A model generated the notes under the pieces. It saw only the letters and a program-made list of their open reading frames with translations. It was not told the DNA's origin and searched no databases. 64,000 nt of DNA from PSRF01 sp051000815 (GTDB lineage: Bacteria > Acidobacteriota > Blastocatellia > Pyrinomonadales > Pyrinomonadaceae): positions 1-64,000 of the forward strand of contig JBPCNX010000037.1 in the NCBI GenBank assembly GCA_051000815.1. The letters run 5' to 3'. The position numbers and the translations under genes were made by a program. Shown piece after piece: positions 52,163 through 60,904 of this stretch; the first letter of the stretch is position 1; each line of letters opens with the position of its first letter.

Positions 52163-53341
52163 TTGCAAATAGTGACTACGTCACCAACCGTTTTCCGCCT
52201 CGCCTCGCGGCTTGATGAGATTGGCTTTTCTGACATCGTAAATATTCGCAATCGCATAATGAAGCTGCGCGGAACGGGCGCGACTGTTTACCAGTTCGAA
52301 GGCGGCGAGCCTTACATGAATACGCCTGACTTCATCAAGGAGGCGATGGCTCGCGCTGTTGCAGAAAATAAAACGCGCTATGCCCCTTCTTCCGGCATCC
52401 CTGAGCTACGCAATGCCATCGCTTCCAAACTCCGCGAGAAGAACCGCATCCCGGCTGATGAGAAAGACGTAATCGTTTTGAATGGTGGAATGCAGGGATT
52501 GTTCGGCGCGTTTCAATCCGTGGTAAACCCGCATGATGAAGTCCTGATCTTTTCTCCCTATTGGACGCCAATTAAGGATCTCGTCTACCACTGCCAGGGT
52601 AAGCCTGTGCTTGTTCCCACTTCTGACGCGAGACGCGATGGCTTTACTCAAACGCTGGCACGCTATACCAACGAACGCACACGGGCCATTTACTACAACA
52701 CGCCACAAAATCCTACCGGAGTTGTATTCACGCCGGATGAAGCAAAAGCAGTAGCCGCTTTTGCTCAAGCTCATGATCTGATCGTGATCGCTGATGAGGC
52801 GTATGAGGATCTCATTTACGACGGTGAGCATTTCTCCATCGCCGCGCTCGACGGAATGTTTGAGCGAACGATCACTTGCTTTACGTTTTCTAAATCGTAT
52901 GCCATGACCGGATGGCGTCTGGGGTATGCGGTTGCCGGCGAGCCATGGATGACGGGACTTAAAAAAACTACGCTCTATTCTTCCAACGGAGTGTCAACTC
53001 CGACTCAGTGGGCAGGACTCGCTGCCTTCACCAACCACTCTAAGATTCTCGAAGAGCATACTCGTGCTTATCGCGAACGCCGCGATTTGCTGCTGGCGGG
53101 ACTGAATGAACTCGGTCTGATTTGTGAAAAACCAGCCGGTGCGTTTTACGCTTTCCCTAATGTCTCGCGCATCAGCCGCAATAGTCGCGAAGCGGCTGAA
53201 ACGCTCCTCGATCGCGCCCGGGTGGCCACTGTTCCCGGGATCGTCTTTGGTGAGCACGGTGAGAGTCATCTGCGCTTTTCCTTTTCCACCTCACTCGAAA
53301 CCATTGAGGCCGGACTCGAGTCGCTGCGCCGTAACCTCTGA
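52163..53341 (+). CDS. PLP-dependent class I aminotransferase
   Basis: 392 residues from TTG 52163, which has GGAGG four bases upstream. A longer reading frame exists but its extra sequence comes from the heptad repeats. Fold-type I marks: YQFEGGEPYMNTP, NGGMQGLFGAFQ, YNTPQNPTGVV, IADEAYEDLIYDG and the PLP-Lys segment FSKSYAMTGWRLGYAV (Lys about 235). C-terminal LRFSFSTSLETIEAGL. Consistent with aspartate/tyrosine-type or other aminotransferases; the substrate is not clear. Stop at 53341 overlaps an AAGGAG sequence used by thiL. Confidence 0.88.
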   Translation: MQIVTTSPTVFRLASRLDEIGFSDIVNIRNRIMKLRGTGATVYQFEGGEPYMNTPDFIKEAMARAVAENKTRYAPSSGIPELRNAIASKLREKNRIPADEKDVIVLNGGMQGLFGAFQSVVNPHDEVLIFSPYWTPIKDLVYHCQGKPVLVPTSDARRDGFTQTLARYTNERTRAIYYNTPQNPTGVVFTPDEAKAVAAFAQAHDLIVIADEAYEDLIYDGEHFSIAALDGMFERTITCFTFSKSYAMTGWRLGYAVAGEPWMTGLKKTTLYSSNGVSTPTQWAGLAAFTNHSKILEEHTRAYRERRDLLLAGLNELGLICEKPAGAFYAFPNVSRISRNSREAAETLLDRARVATVPGIVFGEHGESHLRFSFSTSLETIEAGLESLRRNL

Positions 53342-53352
53342 AGGAGAAAGTA

Positions 53353-53376
53353 AAGGATGAGGGATGAAGGATGAAG
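53353..53376. repeat. 7-bp period repeat, GGATGAA family, at the thiL start
   Basis: AAGGATGAGGGATGAAGG words between the aminotransferase stop and the first thiL codons. The thiL ATG is inside it. Confidence 0.75.
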
Positions 53377-54500
53377 ACGAACAACAGATTGCACGGCATT
53401 CTCAGAAGCAACCCTCCTCTCGCAGTGAATTTGATTTTATAGCAGCCGTCCGGCAGCGGATTGCGCGCCAAAGCTCTTCCTTATCATTCAGCCCTCATCA
53501 CTCTTCACTCGTCCGGGGTATCGGCGACGATGCCGCCGTAGTCAAACAACAGACCGGCCGGGAGACCGTGATCACTAGTGATCTACTGGTTGAGGACATC
53601 GACTTTCGTCGCGACTCCGCCCCACCCATTCTCCTCGGCCACAAAGCCCTCGCGGTTTCGCTTTCCGATATCGCTGCCATGGGAGCTCGGCCGCGCTGGA
53701 CGCTTTTGGCGCTGGGAATTCCTCGGGACATCTGGGATAGCGATTTTGTCGACCAATTTTACGAAGGGTTTTTCAGCCTGGCTGATCGTTACGATGTACG
53801 GCTGATCGGAGGTGACGTTTCACGCACGCCGGAGAAACTCGTCATCGACTCGATTGCTCTCGGAGAGTGCGCCGCGGGCTTCTCGGTCGGTCGCTCCGGC
53901 GCAAAGCCCGGCGATCTCATCTTTGTAACTGGTTCCCTCGGAGGCGCCGCTGCAGGTCTCCGACTCCTCGACCGCGGAGCGCGCGTGGGACTGGAATATC
54001 CTGATGAGCCGGAGTGGAAACTTGTTCAGGAGTTGCTGTTGCGACAGCTGCGACCCGAGCCGCGGGTTGGTTGGGGTCTGGTGCTTGGCGATGAGCGACT
54101 GGCATCGGCCATGATCGACATCAGCGACGGTTTGTCATCGGATCTGCATCATCTTTGCCGCGAGAGTAAGGTGGGTGCGCGGATCGAATCGGCGCGGCTT
54201 CCCATCGACTCGCCCGTAGTTGATCTTTGCGGACGGCGGGCACTGGATCCCCTGCTGCTGTCGTTGCACGGTGGCGAAGATTTTGAACTCTTGTTTACAG
54301 TGTCTCCGGAAAACGCTGCGAGCCTTCCAGTAAAAGTAGACGGAGTTTCCGTCACGCAAGTTGGGGAGATCAAAGACTCTTCGCAGGGCGTTAGCCTTGT
54401 TGAAGGTTCTCGAGTCTGGGACTTACCGGCCCACGGTTGGAAACATTTCGAGGGAGTCCCAAGTCTCAAGTCTCAGGTCTCAAGTGGTGACGCTAACTGA
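53364..54500 (+). CDS. thiL: thiamine-monophosphate kinase
   Basis: 378 residues; AIR-synthase/PurM-like ATP-dependent kinase making thiamine diphosphate from the monophosphate. GIGDDAAVV (Mg/ATP), TSDLLVEDIDF, GGDVSRTPEKLVI and MIDISDGLSSDL are intact. The first residues (MKDEDEQQIA) are translated from the heptad repeat and the last 13 or so (PSLKSQVSSGDAN end) from another repeat. The core of about 330 residues is normal for the family. An AAGGAG at 53340-53345 lies 18 bp before this ATG and may have been separated from the original start by the repeat. Confidence 0.92.
   Translation: MKDEDEQQIARHSQKQPSSRSEFDFIAAVRQRIARQSSSLSFSPHHSSLVRGIGDDAAVVKQQTGRETVITSDLLVEDIDFRRDSAPPILLGHKALAVSLSDIAAMGARPRWTLLALGIPRDIWDSDFVDQFYEGFFSLADRYDVRLIGGDVSRTPEKLVIDSIALGECAAGFSVGRSGAKPGDLIFVTGSLGGAAAGLRLLDRGARVGLEYPDEPEWKLVQELLLRQLRPEPRVGWGLVLGDERLASAMIDISDGLSSDLHHLCRESKVGARIESARLPIDSPVVDLCGRRALDPLLLSLHGGEDFELLFTVSPENAASLPVKVDGVSVTQVGEIKDSSQGVSLVEGSRVWDLPAHGWKHFEGVPSLKSQVSSGDAN
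54456..54486. repeat. 7-bp period repeat, CTCAAGT family, 3' end of thiL
   Basis: AGTCCCAAGTCTCAAGTC words inside the thiL reading frame; partner arm at 54514-54544. Confidence 0.8.
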
Positions 54501-54513
54501 AGCAGCCACGTAA

Positions 54514-54570
54514 AACCTGAGAACTTGAGACCTGAGACTTGAGCCTCGCAGACATTGGACTTTGGACCCG
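54514..54570. repeat. 7-bp period repeats, CTTGAGA and TTGGACT families
   Basis: ACCTGAGAACTTGAGACC words (54514-54544), the inverse of 54456-54486, followed by an ACATTGGACTTTGGACC word (54551-54567) of a different family. Confidence 0.8.
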
Positions 54571-54642
54571 ACCTTACCTAGACTGCGACCAAGCGCGCAG
54601 TTTTGATTTTTCTTAAACTGCACGCTTTCTAATTGCAACCCG

Positions 54643-56043
54643 ATGCTAAGATTTCGCAACACGCTTTCCGGAAAGATCGAAGGTTTTCGCCCACTGCGTG
54701 AAGGTGAGGTGAGCCTTTATTATTGCGGCCCGACCGTTTGGGAGTATGGCCACATCGGCAATTTCCGTTCTAATGTTGCTGCCGACATTCTGCGGCGCTA
54801 TCTGAAGTTCAAAGGTTTCAAAGTCAGGCACGTGATGAACATCACGGATGTCGAGGATCGCATTATCGCCAAGTCTCAGGAGGCGGGACTTAGTATTGAT
54901 GACTACACAGCCAAATACATTGCCGCCTTGTGGGAAGACTCCGATGCGCTTGGCATCGAGCGGCCCGACATTGTGCCGCGCGCAACCCGCCACATTCCGG
55001 AGATGGTCGATTTAATTGAGCGCCTGCTGGAAACTCGGCACGCCTACAAGTCAGACGGCTCCATCTATTATCGCATCAGTTCTTTTCCCGAATACGGCAA
55101 GCTCTCGAAAATTAACTTTGCCGGCAATATTGTCGGCGGCAGTGAACGCATCGATACGGACAAATACGAAAAGGAAGATGCGCGTGACTTCGCCTTGTGG
55201 AAAGAATCCGCCAGCCCAACAGAACCTGGTTGGGACGCCCCACTCGGACGCGGACGTCCCGGCTGGCATATTGAATGCTCGGCGATGTCGATGAAATATC
55301 TTGGGGAAACTTTTGATATCCATGCAGGCGGCGTTGATTTGATATTTCCGCACCACGAAAACGAGATCGCGCAAAGCGAAGGAGCGACAGGAAAGCAATT
55401 TGTGCGTTACTGGATCCACTTCGAACATCTCAAGGTCGAAGGCGAGACGATGTCGAAGTCGAAGGGCAACTACTACACGTTTCGCGATATCGCTGCGAAA
55501 GGTTATTCGCCCGTCGCCGTTCGTTATTTCCTCCTGAGTGTCCCCTACAGTAAGCAACTCAACTTTACTTTCGATGCCCTCTCAGGAGCTGAGAAGACCG
55601 TCGCCGGACTCCGTGATTTCCGCGCGCGCTTGAGCGAGGCCCGTACTGAGCCCGGTGTGAACGAAGTCCTGCACGAGGCAAGCGAGCGCGCGTTGAGCGA
55701 ATTCGAAGCTGGTATGGACGACGATCTCAACACGTCGGTAGCCCTGGCCGCAATTCACAATCTGACTCGGGATGTAAACACCGCGCTCGCGCGCAAGCAG
55801 TTGCGGGAGGAAAATAAGCGCGAGCTGTTGGAACTACTCAAACGATTCGATATCGTTCTAAATGTTTTCGGCGACGACGGGGCAGAGTTGCTCGACTCGG
55901 AAATCCAGACCCTTATCGACGAACGTCAGGAAGCACGCCGGCGCCGTGACTTTGCGCGCGCCGACGAACTTCGGGTTGCATTGCTCGAAAGAGGTATTGT
56001 GCTTGAAGACACGAAGGATGGCGTGCGCTGGAAACAAAAATAG
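54643..56043 (+). CDS. cysS: cysteinyl-tRNA synthetase
   Basis: 466 residues; class I synthetase. CGPTVWEYGHIGNFRS carries the first zinc Cys and HIGH-equivalent (about 29-43); VEGETMSKSKGNYYTFRD is the KMSKS loop (about 265). The remaining zinc residues are in WHIECSAMS and HHENEIAQSEG. The C-terminal anticodon-binding domain is regular. Length matches E. coli (461). Gene follows thiL through a repeat-filled gap. Confidence 0.96.
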   Translation: MLRFRNTLSGKIEGFRPLREGEVSLYYCGPTVWEYGHIGNFRSNVAADILRRYLKFKGFKVRHVMNITDVEDRIIAKSQEAGLSIDDYTAKYIAALWEDSDALGIERPDIVPRATRHIPEMVDLIERLLETRHAYKSDGSIYYRISSFPEYGKLSKINFAGNIVGGSERIDTDKYEKEDARDFALWKESASPTEPGWDAPLGRGRPGWHIECSAMSMKYLGETFDIHAGGVDLIFPHHENEIAQSEGATGKQFVRYWIHFEHLKVEGETMSKSKGNYYTFRDIAAKGYSPVAVRYFLLSVPYSKQLNFTFDALSGAEKTVAGLRDFRARLSEARTEPGVNEVLHEASERALSEFEAGMDDDLNTSVALAAIHNLTRDVNTALARKQLREENKRELLELLKRFDIVLNVFGDDGAELLDSEIQTLIDERQEARRRRDFARADELRVALLERGIVLEDTKDGVRWKQK

Positions 56044-56081
56044 TTGAAAGAATGTGACTCAAGAATGGAAGCCTCGGGTCA

Positions 56082-56145
56082 GGAAGGGTGGTTAACCCCG
56101 CCGGTTGAGTGGCATTCATACCTGGCGGGTGCAAGCCACCCTTCC
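56082..56145. repeat. palindromic REP-like unit
   Basis: GGAAGGGTGG (56082-56091) pairs with CCACCCTTCC (56136-56145), and CCCGCC (56097-56102) with GGCGGG (56124-56129) inside it. This nested-stem form is typical of REP/BIME units that accompany RAYT-type transposases. Located after cysS. Confidence 0.65.
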
Positions 56146-56199
56146 AGACTGCACTATTCCTGACTGCAAATGTCATTAGCAAGTTACTAAATTCAGCGC

Positions 56200-56715
56200 A
56201 TGAAGAATATCCAGCTGGAAACCGAGCGTCTTTTGCTTCGTCAGTGGCGCTTGGATGATTTCGAAACCTACGAAAAGATGTGTGCCGATGAAGTGATCAT
56301 GCGCTACATCGGCGGCAAAACGTTCAACCGGATCGAAGCGTGGCGTCATATGGCCTATGTCGTTGGTCATTGGGAACTCTTAGGCTATGGCCATTTCGCG
56401 GTTGAAGAGAAAGCTTCCGGCCGGTTCGCGGGGCGCATTGGTTTTCTCAATCCGGCGGGCTGGCCCGGTTTCGAAATTGGCTGGACGCTGGCCCGCGAAT
56501 TCTGGGGTAAAGGTTACGCGATCGAGGGGGCGCGTCGCGCACTTGATTACGGTTTCAAAGAACTCGACCGGTCTCATGTGATTAGTTTGATTCACCCTGA
56601 AAACCAGGCTTCAATTCGGGTTGCTGAGCGTCTCGGCGAAAAGATTGAGGGCGAGACCGAAGTGCTTGGCATTCCCGTACTGATCTATGGTATCGACCGA
56701 CCCCCTGATGTCTGA
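56200..56715 (+). CDS. GNAT-family N-acetyltransferase (RimJ/RimL type)
   Basis: 171 residues; acetyl-CoA-dependent transferase. The family start ETERLLLRQWRLDDFETYEKM, the FAGRIGFLNPAG strand, EIGWTLAREFWGKGYAIEGARRAL (acetyl-CoA pyrophosphate loop, about 90-115) and HVISLIHPENQASIRVAERLGEKIEG are all seen. The target, protein N-terminus or small molecule, is unknown. Its TGA overlaps the ATG of the next gene. Confidence 0.88.
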   Translation: MKNIQLETERLLLRQWRLDDFETYEKMCADEVIMRYIGGKTFNRIEAWRHMAYVVGHWELLGYGHFAVEEKASGRFAGRIGFLNPAGWPGFEIGWTLAREFWGKGYAIEGARRALDYGFKELDRSHVISLIHPENQASIRVAERLGEKIEGETEVLGIPVLIYGIDRPPDV

Positions 56716-57310
56716 CGCCCGCAGATTTGCATCGCTGATTGGCATTCTGCAACTCGCCTATTCCGGAGAGCTCGCGGCGGCATACGCTTACCGGGGACAC
56801 TGGAAGTCAGTCAGTGATGCGGAGGAACGCCGGCGAATTGAAGAGATCGAAAATGAGGAATGGCATCACCGCAGACTGGTTGGCGAAATGCTCCGAAGTC
56901 TTAATGCTGAGCCGGAAAGACTGCGAGAGATTCGCGCCACAATAATTGGACGCGTGCTGGGTTTTCTCTGTCACCTCACGGGATGGCTTGCGCCGATGTA
57001 TGGTGCCGGACGACTTGAGAGCCGAAATATTCGCGAGTATGAAACCGCAGCGCGCTTTGCCCGTCAGTGCGGACGCCAGGATCTCATCGATTGCCTGTTG
57101 ACGATGGCTGAGACGGAATGGGAGCACGAAAAATACTTTCGTTCGCGAGTGCTGATGCATCCCCTGTCAAAACGCATCCCTATCTGGCTGGAGCCGCCAG
57201 CGAAAGCCTCCATCCGGAGCGCTTTCGAGGACGAAGACGCAAGCTCAAGAGAACAGTTATCAGCTTCTCTCGTGGCCGTGGATCCGGTCGATGGCGTCAA
57301 AGCAGGATAG
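56708..57310 (+). CDS. ferritin-like/COQ7-type di-iron protein
   Basis: 200 residues. A four-helix di-iron fold is suggested by the ligand pairs: ELAAAYAYRGH (Glu), EIENEEWHHRRLVGEML (ExxH-like), later ESRNIREYETAARFA and ETEWEHEKYF (Glu plus ExxH). This matches the demethoxyubiquinone hydroxylase (COQ7)/ferritin-like group, but Acidobacteria use mainly menaquinone, so a different hydroxylase or iron-storage role is possible. The start ATG 56708 overlaps the GNAT stop (ATGTCTGA); ATG 56687 is an alternative. No membrane segment is obvious. Confidence 0.65.
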   Translation: MSDARRFASLIGILQLAYSGELAAAYAYRGHWKSVSDAEERRRIEEIENEEWHHRRLVGEMLRSLNAEPERLREIRATIIGRVLGFLCHLTGWLAPMYGAGRLESRNIREYETAARFARQCGRQDLIDCLLTMAETEWEHEKYFRSRVLMHPLSKRIPIWLEPPAKASIRSAFEDEDASSREQLSASLVAVDPVDGVKAG

Positions 57311-57507
57311 TTTTACCCGAAACTACAGGTAAGCCAGAGCTGGTCCTGCAGAGTTTTACATAACTATTACAGACGGACCTCTGCGGCAGTACTAGGATGG
57401 CGACTGTCCTATAATCACTTCAAGTGGATTTGCTGGGTTAGCGACTTAAAGCTAATGTAAGACGTAAATTTGGGTTTATCAGGCTCTCGCGGCAAGAAGG
57501 AGACCCC

Positions 57508-58983
57508 ATGAAAATTCTGCTAATCAATCCCCAGTTTCCCGACACGTACTGGAGTTTCCGGCACGCACTTTCGTTTGAGGGAAAGCGCTCCGCTTATCCG
57601 CCACTCGGGCTCTTGACGGTGGCTGCCATGTTGCCGCGCTCATGGGAAAGACGTCTGATTGATATGGAGGTCAGGCGGCTGAAAGACTCGGACATCGAGT
57701 GGGCAGATATGGTTTTTATCACGGGGATGCTGATCCAGAAGGAAGCCCTGGGACGTGTGGTGGATCGTTGCAAAGCTCTGGGAAAACGCGTCGCTGTGGG
57801 CGGACCATATGTTTCAACCAGCTCCGAGAGCTTGCCTAAAGCTGATCACATCTTCATCGGCGAAGCCGAAACAACTCTGCCGCAGTTCATAAAAGATCTG
57901 GAACGAGGCGAGACCAAACCCACTTACCATGCGGCCGAACGCCCTCCACTCTCGCTTACACCCGTCCCGGAGTTCGAACTCGCGGAGTTAAATCGCTATT
58001 CGGCCATGTCAGTTCAGTATTCGCGAGGCTGTCCTTTCTCGTGTGAGTTTTGCGACATCATCGAAATCTACGGACGAGTTCCCCGCACCAAGAGCAATCA
58101 ACAAATGCTGGCAGAGCTTGATGAATTGAAACGCATCGGCTGGCGCGGGACGGTATTCGTAGTCGATGATAATTTCATCGGCAACAAACGCAACGTTAAG
58201 AAGCTTCTTCCTGACCTTGTGGCATGGCAAGAAAAGAACGACTTTCCATTTTCGCTGTTGACTGAAGCGAGCGTGAATCTTGCTGATGACGACGCCTTGC
58301 TCGGTCTGATGCGTGCGGCAGCTTTTCGACGCGTGTTCCTCGGAATTGAAACGCCCGTTGAGGAGAGCCTTAAAGAGGCGCAGAAGTCGCAGAACCGCGG
58401 CAACCTGCTCGAGTCGGTAAAAAAGATCCAAAGCTATGGCATGGAAGTAATGGCGGGTTTCATTGTCGGCTTCGATAGCGATCCCGCAGACATCTTTGAA
58501 CGGCAAATTAACTTTATTCGTGAAAGTGCCATCCCGCTGGCCATGGTGGGACTCCTGACTGCGCTCCCCGACACGCAACTCTGGCGCAGGCTCAAGAAAG
58601 AAGGTCGCCTCCTCGCCGAAAGCAGCGGCAACAACACGAGCGATTCACTCAATTTCGTCCCCACGATGGATCCGCGACTGCTCGTTGAGGGTTATCGATC
58701 GATCTTGCGAACTATCTACACCTCTCGCGAATACTACCAGCGCGCTTTGGAAACCCTGCGGCGCGTATCGGGAACCCCGCCCGAACCCAACCGCTATAGT
58801 CTTACGAATGGCATCATGACATTTACACGGATCGTTGTGAGGCTTGGTGTGCTTGATCGTGAGCGTCGCGAGTTCTGGAAGTTCTTTGGCCGCTCTTTGA
58901 CGAACCACAGGGAACAATTCGCGCATTCGATGCGGCTTGCGGTGATGGGCTATCACTTTCGCAAGCTAAACGAGAGCATTTGA
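57508..58983 (+). CDS. B12-binding-domain radical SAM protein (DUF4070)
   Basis: 491 residues. An N-terminal Rossmann-like B12-binding domain (about 1-140) has ILLINPQFPDTYWSF, LGLLTVAAMLP and VAVGGPYVSTSSE. The radical SAM core (about 160-390) has the [4Fe-4S] motif RGCPFSCEFCDIIEIYG (CxxxCxxC, about 173-181) and FVVDDNFIGNK. The C-terminal DUF4070 segment (about 390-480) is typical of HpnP-like hopanoid or lipid methylases and similar enzymes. AAGGAG sits five bases before the ATG. The substrate is not deducible; no other hopanoid gene is here. Confidence 0.88.
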   Translation: MKILLINPQFPDTYWSFRHALSFEGKRSAYPPLGLLTVAAMLPRSWERRLIDMEVRRLKDSDIEWADMVFITGMLIQKEALGRVVDRCKALGKRVAVGGPYVSTSSESLPKADHIFIGEAETTLPQFIKDLERGETKPTYHAAERPPLSLTPVPEFELAELNRYSAMSVQYSRGCPFSCEFCDIIEIYGRVPRTKSNQQMLAELDELKRIGWRGTVFVVDDNFIGNKRNVKKLLPDLVAWQEKNDFPFSLLTEASVNLADDDALLGLMRAAAFRRVFLGIETPVEESLKEAQKSQNRGNLLESVKKIQSYGMEVMAGFIVGFDSDPADIFERQINFIRESAIPLAMVGLLTALPDTQLWRRLKKEGRLLAESSGNNTSDSLNFVPTMDPRLLVEGYRSILRTIYTSREYYQRALETLRRVSGTPPEPNRYSLTNGIMTFTRIVVRLGVLDRERREFWKFFGRSLTNHREQFAHSMRLAVMGYHFRKLNESI

Positions 58984-59047
58984 CCATGAGTTGCTGGTTC
59001 AGGTTGAGCACGCGATGCCATAAAGAATTGCGTTCAACGTTACGGCT

Positions 59048-59788
59048 ATGCCGTCTGATGTGAGGCGGTGGCTAGTCGAGACCTGCAAGTGGACGAATAC
59101 TGATAGTCACATCAGCGCGGAGATTGATAGCTATTACGAGTACCTCCTGAAATGCTGGCTGCTGTTTGACGATCAGGATTGCAAACGAATGTGGCGGCAA
59201 AGCATTCCCGCAATCAATCGTTATCTGGCGGATGAACCGAGAAGCGCGATCAGTAAGGCAACAAAGCCCGAGCTTTGGTATGGCCACGCCGACATGAACA
59301 CGGGTAAGCGTACAGCTACGACGTACGGAGCTTTGGACGCCTTCTTTCCTGCGGTGCTGGCGCTATCGGGTGATTTGGATCGAGCGTCACGCTTGCAAAC
59401 CTCTTCGTTCGCGATGTGGAACAAGCACGGAATTGAACCGGAGGAGTTTGACTACACGAAGATGGAAGTGGTTTCCGCGGGTTACCCGCTGCGACCCGAG
59501 ATTGTGGAGTCAGCCTATTATCTTTTTCATTACACGAAGGATCCTCGTTATCTGCGGATGGGTGAGTCAATGTTCCGCGATTTTGTGAAGCATTGTCGAA
59601 CCGATGAAGGTTACGCCGCGCTCAAGAGCGTCGTCACAAAAGAGAAATCTGATTCGATGCAAAGCTTCCTCTTCGCCGAAACGTTCAAGTATTTCTATTT
59701 GCTTTTTACCCCGCCAAAGACACTCGATTTCGATAAGGTGATATTCAACACCGAAGCGCACCCGGTCCGGCGATATTCAAGAAAATAA
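59048..59788 (+). pseudogene. glycoside hydrolase family 47 alpha-mannosidase, 5'-truncated remnant
   Basis: 246 residues covering the C-terminal half of a class I alpha-1,2-mannosidase (GH47). HISAEIDSYYEYLLKCWLLF, LWYGHADMNTGKRTATTYGAL, RPEIVESAYYLFHYTKDPRY and, at the end, SFLFAETFKYFYLLF are conserved family segments (the last with the substrate-binding Glu). A complete bacterial GH47 is about 450-500 residues, so the N-terminal half is missing; only 64 bp separate it from the radical SAM stop, and no homologous frame lies there. No ribosome site is found before the ATG. Probably a non-functional deletion remnant. Confidence 0.75.
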
Positions 59789-59789
59789 G

Positions 59790-60036
59790 TCCGCGCAGCG
59801 GACGACTGAAAATAGCCCAGCACTCCAGTGCTGGGACCAACGCGCGATGGCCACCCAGTCCGTGAAACGGACGACTGAACCTCACCCCTACTGGTCTCTG
59901 GTTTCATTCAGCCGCTCGTTTTATTAAGAGCTAATCCAGTGATGTTTCATCCGGCCGCTTCACGGACTAGATTTTTCTTAGGTTCTTGATCCCAGCACTG
60001 AAGTGCTCGGCTATTGTCATCCGTCCGCTACGCGGA
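59790..60036. mobile_element. MITE-like nested inverted-repeat element
   Basis: Outer arms 59790-59840 and 59986-60036 are 51-bp inverted copies (44 of 51 identical); inner arms 59857-59879 and 59946-59968 are 23-bp inverted copies (19 of 23). Each arm contains its own small palindromes (GTCCGC/GCGGAC, CCCAGCACT/AGTGCTGGG). No reading frame lies inside. It occupies most of the 411-bp gap 59789-60199; the rest holds a terminator. Confidence 0.75.
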
Positions 60037-60109
60037 GTGCCTCATGTTCCAGCCTTTGACCAGTTCGTCCGGCATCCGATCCAAGTCTGTATCGAGTCCA
60101 CGAAACTCA

Positions 60110-60139
60110 AAAGGCGCGACTTAGAGCTGTCGCGCCTTT
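60110..60139 (-). terminator. intrinsic terminator after the Spy-like gene
   Basis: AAAGGCGCGAC and GTCGCGCCTTT (11 bp) with an 8-nt loop and TTTTG on the minus strand. It also ends plus-strand read-through from 59788. Confidence 0.75.
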
Positions 60140-60199
60140 GGCGGGTATTCCCTGCAGCGATGTAACGCAAGTTGCCAGCATGCCGGCAAACTAACGGTC

Positions 60200-60706
60200 T
60201 TAATCGTTGTCTGAGTGTCGTGGCCCTCCGTGACGCCGGCGCTCGCCACCACGTTTGTGCATCTCCTCTGCCTTGACGCGTTGTTCAGCGGTCAGCAGAG
60301 CAAACACTTTCGACTTCATGCGTTCGTGCTCCACGATCTGTTCCGCATGCAGCTGTGCCTGCTGATTAGCGAGATCGCGCACCTTGGCTTCGTCAAACTG
60401 GCCGTTTGCCGTTGTCTCTTCAAGTTGCTTACGAAGCTCGTCCATCTTTTGATGACGCGCCTCTTCGGCCGGACCAATACTCTCCATGAGAGCCTTGATT
60501 TGCGTCTTCTGGTCCTCCGATAAACCCAGCTCTCGAGCCATGTGTTCCACCATCTCCGGGCCGGGGCCGTGACGCCTTCCTTCACCGCGACCTTCGCGTC
60601 GCTGCTGGAAATGGTTCAGCTTCAGCCCCGCCTGCGCCACAGCGAAAACCGTGGCGCCGATAATCAGGACCGCGATCCCGCCAATCACGAGTATTCTTTT
60701 TCTCAT
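60200..60706 (-). CDS. Spy/CpxP-family periplasmic protein
   Basis: 168 residues: signal peptide (about 1-25, ending FAVAQAG), then an almost all-helical body with the two LTxxQ-type motifs of the Spy/CpxP family: LGLSEDQKTQIKALMESIG (about 62-80) and ALLTAEQRVKAEEMHKRGG (about 135-153). A Gly/Arg/His-rich run at each end (RREGRGEGRRHGPG, GGERRRHGGPRHSDND) could bind metal. It is divergent from a CpxR-like regulator gene with CpxR-type boxes between, as in E. coli cpxP. Likely a periplasmic chaperone and stress sensor. Confidence 0.85.
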   Translation of the reverse strand: MRKRILVIGGIAVLIIGATVFAVAQAGLKLNHFQQRREGRGEGRRHGPGPEMVEHMARELGLSEDQKTQIKALMESIGPAEEARHQKMDELRKQLEETTANGQFDEAKVRDLANQQAQLHAEQIVEHERMKSKVFALLTAEQRVKAEEMHKRGGERRRHGGPRHSDND

Positions 60707-60818
60707 CTTACGTCTCCTTAACCTGTTTGCTTATTACTGCCGAACAAGCTGCTCTGTCTTGCGTTCACTTATACGCCCGTTTGTGCGCAGGCGACGTAAA
60801 GAGTTGGTTTGTGTCTCG

Positions 60819-60871
60819 TAAAGATTTGTAAATCCCGGCAATGTCGCGCTGACACTTCTTTACAAATCTTC
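60819..60871. promoter_or_regulatory. CpxR-type GTAAA-N5-GTAAA box and inverted copy
   Basis: GTAAA at 60819-60823 and 60829-60833 are separated by exactly 5 bp, the E. coli CpxR consensus. AAGATTTGTAAA (60822-60833) is repeated inverted, exactly, as TTTACAAATCTT at 60860-60871. A third GTAAAG lies at 60797. The site is between the divergent Spy-like and regulator genes. Confidence 0.65.
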
Positions 60872-60904
60872 TCGCAGCCATGGGCTACAATGATTTTCAC
60901 CGCT

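Noticed and set aside
37273..54570. Heptad tracts as CRISPR arrays
   Set aside because: Units are seven bases with no unique spacers of constant size and no cas genes; the paired arms are inverted, not direct.
57311..57507. Cobalamin riboswitch before the B12 radical SAM gene
   Set aside because: No B12-box sequence or conserved cores could be seen; a TATAAT at 57410 lacks a -35 at proper distance.
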